DNA of 64,000 bases, taken from positions 1,086,018 to 1,150,017 of the forward strand of contig NZ_JACHZB010000001.1 in assembly GCF_014193255.1 (NCBI RefSeq), given 5' to 3'. Under the pieces are notes generated by a model, which saw only the letters and a list, made by a program, of their open reading frames with translations, ran no database searches and was not told where the DNA came from. A program made the translations under genes and the position numbers. The stretch is from Rhizobium sp. BK196. Its GTDB lineage: Bacteria > Pseudomonadota > Alphaproteobacteria > Rhizobiales > Rhizobiaceae. This document shows positions 62,017 to 64,000 of the stretch, one piece after another (position 1 is the stretch's first letter; each line of letters begins with the position of its first letter).

Positions 62017-62920
62017 GCTTCCGCGCGATATCGTTCTGCTGGTCGACGATTCGCCAGAAGCGCTTGGTTTCCTGACGGATGCGCTGGAGCAGTCTGGCTT
62101 TTCCGTCCTGATCGCCACATCGGGCTCGGCCGCTCTCAGTATCGTCGAGCGCATCACGCCCGATCTCATCCTGCTCGATGCAGTCATGCCGGCGATGGAT
62201 GGTTTCGAGACCTGCCGCAGGCTGAAAGCCAATGCCGCCGTCGCCCAGGTGCCCGTCATATTCATGACCGGCCTGACAGAAACCGAGCATGTGGTACATG
62301 CGCTCGAATCCGGTGGCGTCGATTATCTATCGAAACCGATCAATATCGACGAATTGCGCGCCCGCATCCGCGTCCATCTTCGCAACGCCCGCTCCGCCCA
62401 GAGCGCCCGCGTGGCGCTTGATGCCGCCGGGCGTCATCTGCTGGCGGTTAAAGGCGACGGCGCGATCCACTGGTCGACGCCGCAGGCGACCCGCCTCGTC
62501 AATGCCGCCATGGGCAGCGACGACGGCATGGACGTCGTCTCCCGCGCGATCGGCAACTGGATGAAGGAACGCGCCGCAGCCGCTCGCGACGCCCTCATCT
62601 CCATCGCTCATGCTGGGCAGGCCGCCCTGCAACTCGCCTTTCTTGGCGCCATCGGTCCGGATGAATATCTCTTTCGCCTGACTGCCGCCAACCAGCGCAA
62701 CGATGACACAGTCCTGCGTCAGCACTTTGCCCTGACACAGCGTGAATCCGAAGTGCTGATGTGGATCGCCAAGGGCAAGGCCAACCGCGATATCGGCGAA
62801 ATTCTCGGCCTCTCCGCCCGCACGGTAAACAAGCACCTGGAACAGATCTATGTGAAGCTCGGCGTCGAGAACAGGGCATCTGCCGCCGTAAAGGCGGCGC
62901 ATGTACTGCATGAGATGTGA
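62000..62920 (+). CDS. Response regulator with receiver and LuxR-type HTH domains
   Basis: A 306-residue regulator. The receiver domain (about 9-130) includes IVLLVDDSPEALGFL, phospho-acceptor Asp in DLILLDAVMPAMDGFE and Lys in DYLSKPINIDELRARI. A ~95-residue middle part (about 135-230) is of unknown type. The C-terminal LuxR domain is LTQRESEVLMWIAKGKANRDIGEILGLSARTVNKHLEQIYVKLGVENR (about 240-287; key elements LTxRExEVLxWxxxGKxNxxIxxxLxxSxxTVxxHxxxIxxKL). The start lies inside the end of the kinase gene: GTG 62000 or TTG 62009, the latter better spaced from AAAAGGG. It is the obvious phosphorelay partner of the NCS1-kinase. Confidence 0.9.
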   Translation: MKPLAELPRDIVLLVDDSPEALGFLTDALEQSGFSVLIATSGSAALSIVERITPDLILLDAVMPAMDGFETCRRLKANAAVAQVPVIFMTGLTETEHVVHALESGGVDYLSKPINIDELRARIRVHLRNARSAQSARVALDAAGRHLLAVKGDGAIHWSTPQATRLVNAAMGSDDGMDVVSRAIGNWMKERAAAARDALISIAHAGQAALQLAFLGAIGPDEYLFRLTAANQRNDDTVLRQHFALTQRESEVLMWIAKGKANRDIGEILGLSARTVNKHLEQIYVKLGVENRASAAVKAAHVLHEM

Positions 62921-62941
62921 GGGATTAGCACGGTAGCGCCC

Positions 62942-63913
62942 TCAGACGACCCGGTCCGGCGCCTCGCGGCCTTCGAAAAACGCCGTCACATTCTCCACCA
63001 CCTTCATTCCCATCGCCGTGCGCGTCTCCTCCGTCGCGCTGCCGAGATGGGGCAGCAGAACGACATTCTCCATCCGTCGCAGCGCTTCCGGCACGTGTGG
63101 CTCCGCCTCGTAGACATCGAGCCCGGCGCCGCGGAGCGTGCCACTCTCCAGCGCCGAAATCAGCGCCGCCTCATCGACTACATCGCCGCGCGCCGTGTTG
63201 ATGAGAAAAGCGCCGGGCTTCATCGTTGCAAGCCGCGCCGCATTCATCAGGTGCCGGTTCTCCGCTCCACCGGGGCAATGCAGCGAGACGAAATCGGCAG
63301 CCGCCAGCACGTCCTCGACCGTCGGCAACTGCCGCGCGCCATAGCGCGCGGCTTCCTCGGGATCGACCGGCGAGCGGTTAAAGAACACGATATCCATGCC
63401 GAAACCGAAATGGCAGCGCTGCGCAAAGGCCTTGCCAATGCGGCCGAAGCCGATGATGCCGAGTATCTTGCCTGATACCTTGGTGCCGACCATATGCGTC
63501 GGGCACCAGCCCTTCCATTCACCGGCGCGCAGCTGCCGTTCGCCCTCGCCGCCGCGCCGGGCAACGGAGAGCAGCAGCAGCATGGCGATGTCGGCGGTGC
63601 AGTCGGTCAGTACGCCGGGCGTATTCGTGACCGCAATACCCTTCGCCCTAGCGGCGGCGACATCGATATGATTGTAGCCGACGCCAAAATTGCCGAGGAT
63701 CTTCGTGACGATCGATGCACCTTCGAAGACAGCCGCTGGCAGCCGGTCGGACACCGTCGGCAGCACTGCATCGTAGATCGAAAGCGCCAGCCTCAGCTCA
63801 TTTTCGCCGAGCGGAAGATCGGCTCGGTTGAGCGTGACGTCGAAACGTTCGGCCAGAACAGCCTCTACCGCGGCTGGCCAGCGCCGAGTGACGAGAATGC
63901 GGGGTTTGGACAT
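62942..63913 (-). CDS. D-2-hydroxyacid dehydrogenase (glyoxylate/hydroxypyruvate reductase-like)
   Basis: A 323-residue NAD(P)H-dependent reductase. The catalytic domain has ILGNFGVGYNHIDVAAARAKGIAVTNTPGVLTDCTAD. The nucleotide-binding domain has ILGIIGFGRIGKAFAQRC (GxGxxG, about 151-168). The catalytic Arg is in LINTARGDVVDE, Glu in AGLDVYEAEPHVPE and His in VVLLPHLGSATEETR. It reduces glyoxylate, hydroxypyruvate or a related 2-oxoacid in the cytoplasm. Convergent with the LuxR-type regulator and 21 bases from its stop. No operon partner within the remaining 87 bases of the window. Confidence 0.92.
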   Translation of the reverse strand: MSKPRILVTRRWPAAVEAVLAERFDVTLNRADLPLGENELRLALSIYDAVLPTVSDRLPAAVFEGASIVTKILGNFGVGYNHIDVAAARAKGIAVTNTPGVLTDCTADIAMLLLLSVARRGGEGERQLRAGEWKGWCPTHMVGTKVSGKILGIIGFGRIGKAFAQRCHFGFGMDIVFFNRSPVDPEEAARYGARQLPTVEDVLAAADFVSLHCPGGAENRHLMNAARLATMKPGAFLINTARGDVVDEAALISALESGTLRGAGLDVYEAEPHVPEALRRMENVVLLPHLGSATEETRTAMGMKVVENVTAFFEGREAPDRVV

Positions 63914-64000
63914 GGATAGCTCCGCCCGATGACAATGATGAGGGTTAGATCAGGTGAACAGGAATTGAAACGTCCACATAAGAAAGAAGCCCGGTCGATG

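Overview
The window is a high-GC (about 60 percent by eye) alphaproteobacterial chromosome segment, almost certainly from the order Rhizobiales and most like Rhizobium. Four things point there: a NepR/EcfG/PhyR general stress locus, a hemPSTUV haem locus with RirA-type TGA-N9-TCA boxes, a urt-ure urea cluster with rhizobial accessory genes, and four copies of a ~100 bp intergenic element resembling RIME1. There are no rRNA or tRNA genes, prophage, CRISPR array or complete insertion sequence that I can see. All assignments come from reading the sequence; no searches were run.

Layout. 1-7.1 kb: end of an ABC-2 exporter, a DUF1236-like stress protein, an LpxO-like hydroxylase, a ThuA/Gfo-Idh pair, an SMR efflux protein with its TetR regulator, a group II truncated haemoglobin and a DUF423 protein. 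7.3-14.6 kb: iron/haem region, with hmuQ-type haem monooxygenase, DUF2325 and tonB genes on the minus strand and hmuP-S-T-U-V on the plus strand, carrying three candidate iron-responsive boxes. 14.7-18.8 kb: general stress response, with a yqjDE-like envelope pair, ecfG, nepR, phyR and an HWE-type kinase. Perfect GGAAC-N16-CGTT promoters precede four plus-strand genes in the window, and a divergent weaker one precedes nepR-ecfG. 19.2-35.2 kb: reductive pyrimidine catabolism (preT, preA, a RutR-like regulator, beta-ureidopropionase, dihydropyrimidinase) and a complete NMT1/THI5-type ABC transporter. This is interrupted at 22-25.6 kb by a GlxA-type regulator, a rhodanese, an MDR reductase and a LysR regulator. 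35.6-40.2 kb: an RND efflux pair. 40.2-42.4 kb: a LacI regulator with three operator-like sites but no evident target operon, then a CRP/FNR regulator behind a perfect anaerobox. 42.5-56.4 kb, all minus strand: urtABCDE urea transporter followed by ureD-A-B-C-E-F-G, with five interspersed non-canonical genes. 56.5-64 kb: a secreted PAP2 phosphatase with an autotransporter-type strand repeat, a giant NCS1-permease/hybrid histidine kinase fusion with a coupled LuxR-type response regulator, and a 2-hydroxyacid dehydrogenase.

Nitrogen scavenging is the theme of the second half. PreTA, dihydropyrimidinase and beta-ureidopropionase turn uracil/thymine into beta-amino acids, CO2 and ammonia. Urt/Ure import and hydrolyse urea. 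The NCS1-type sensor kinase next to urtA is the best candidate for a less-described system: a nucleobase/hydantoin-type permease fold fused through a cysteine cluster to a complete phosphorelay.
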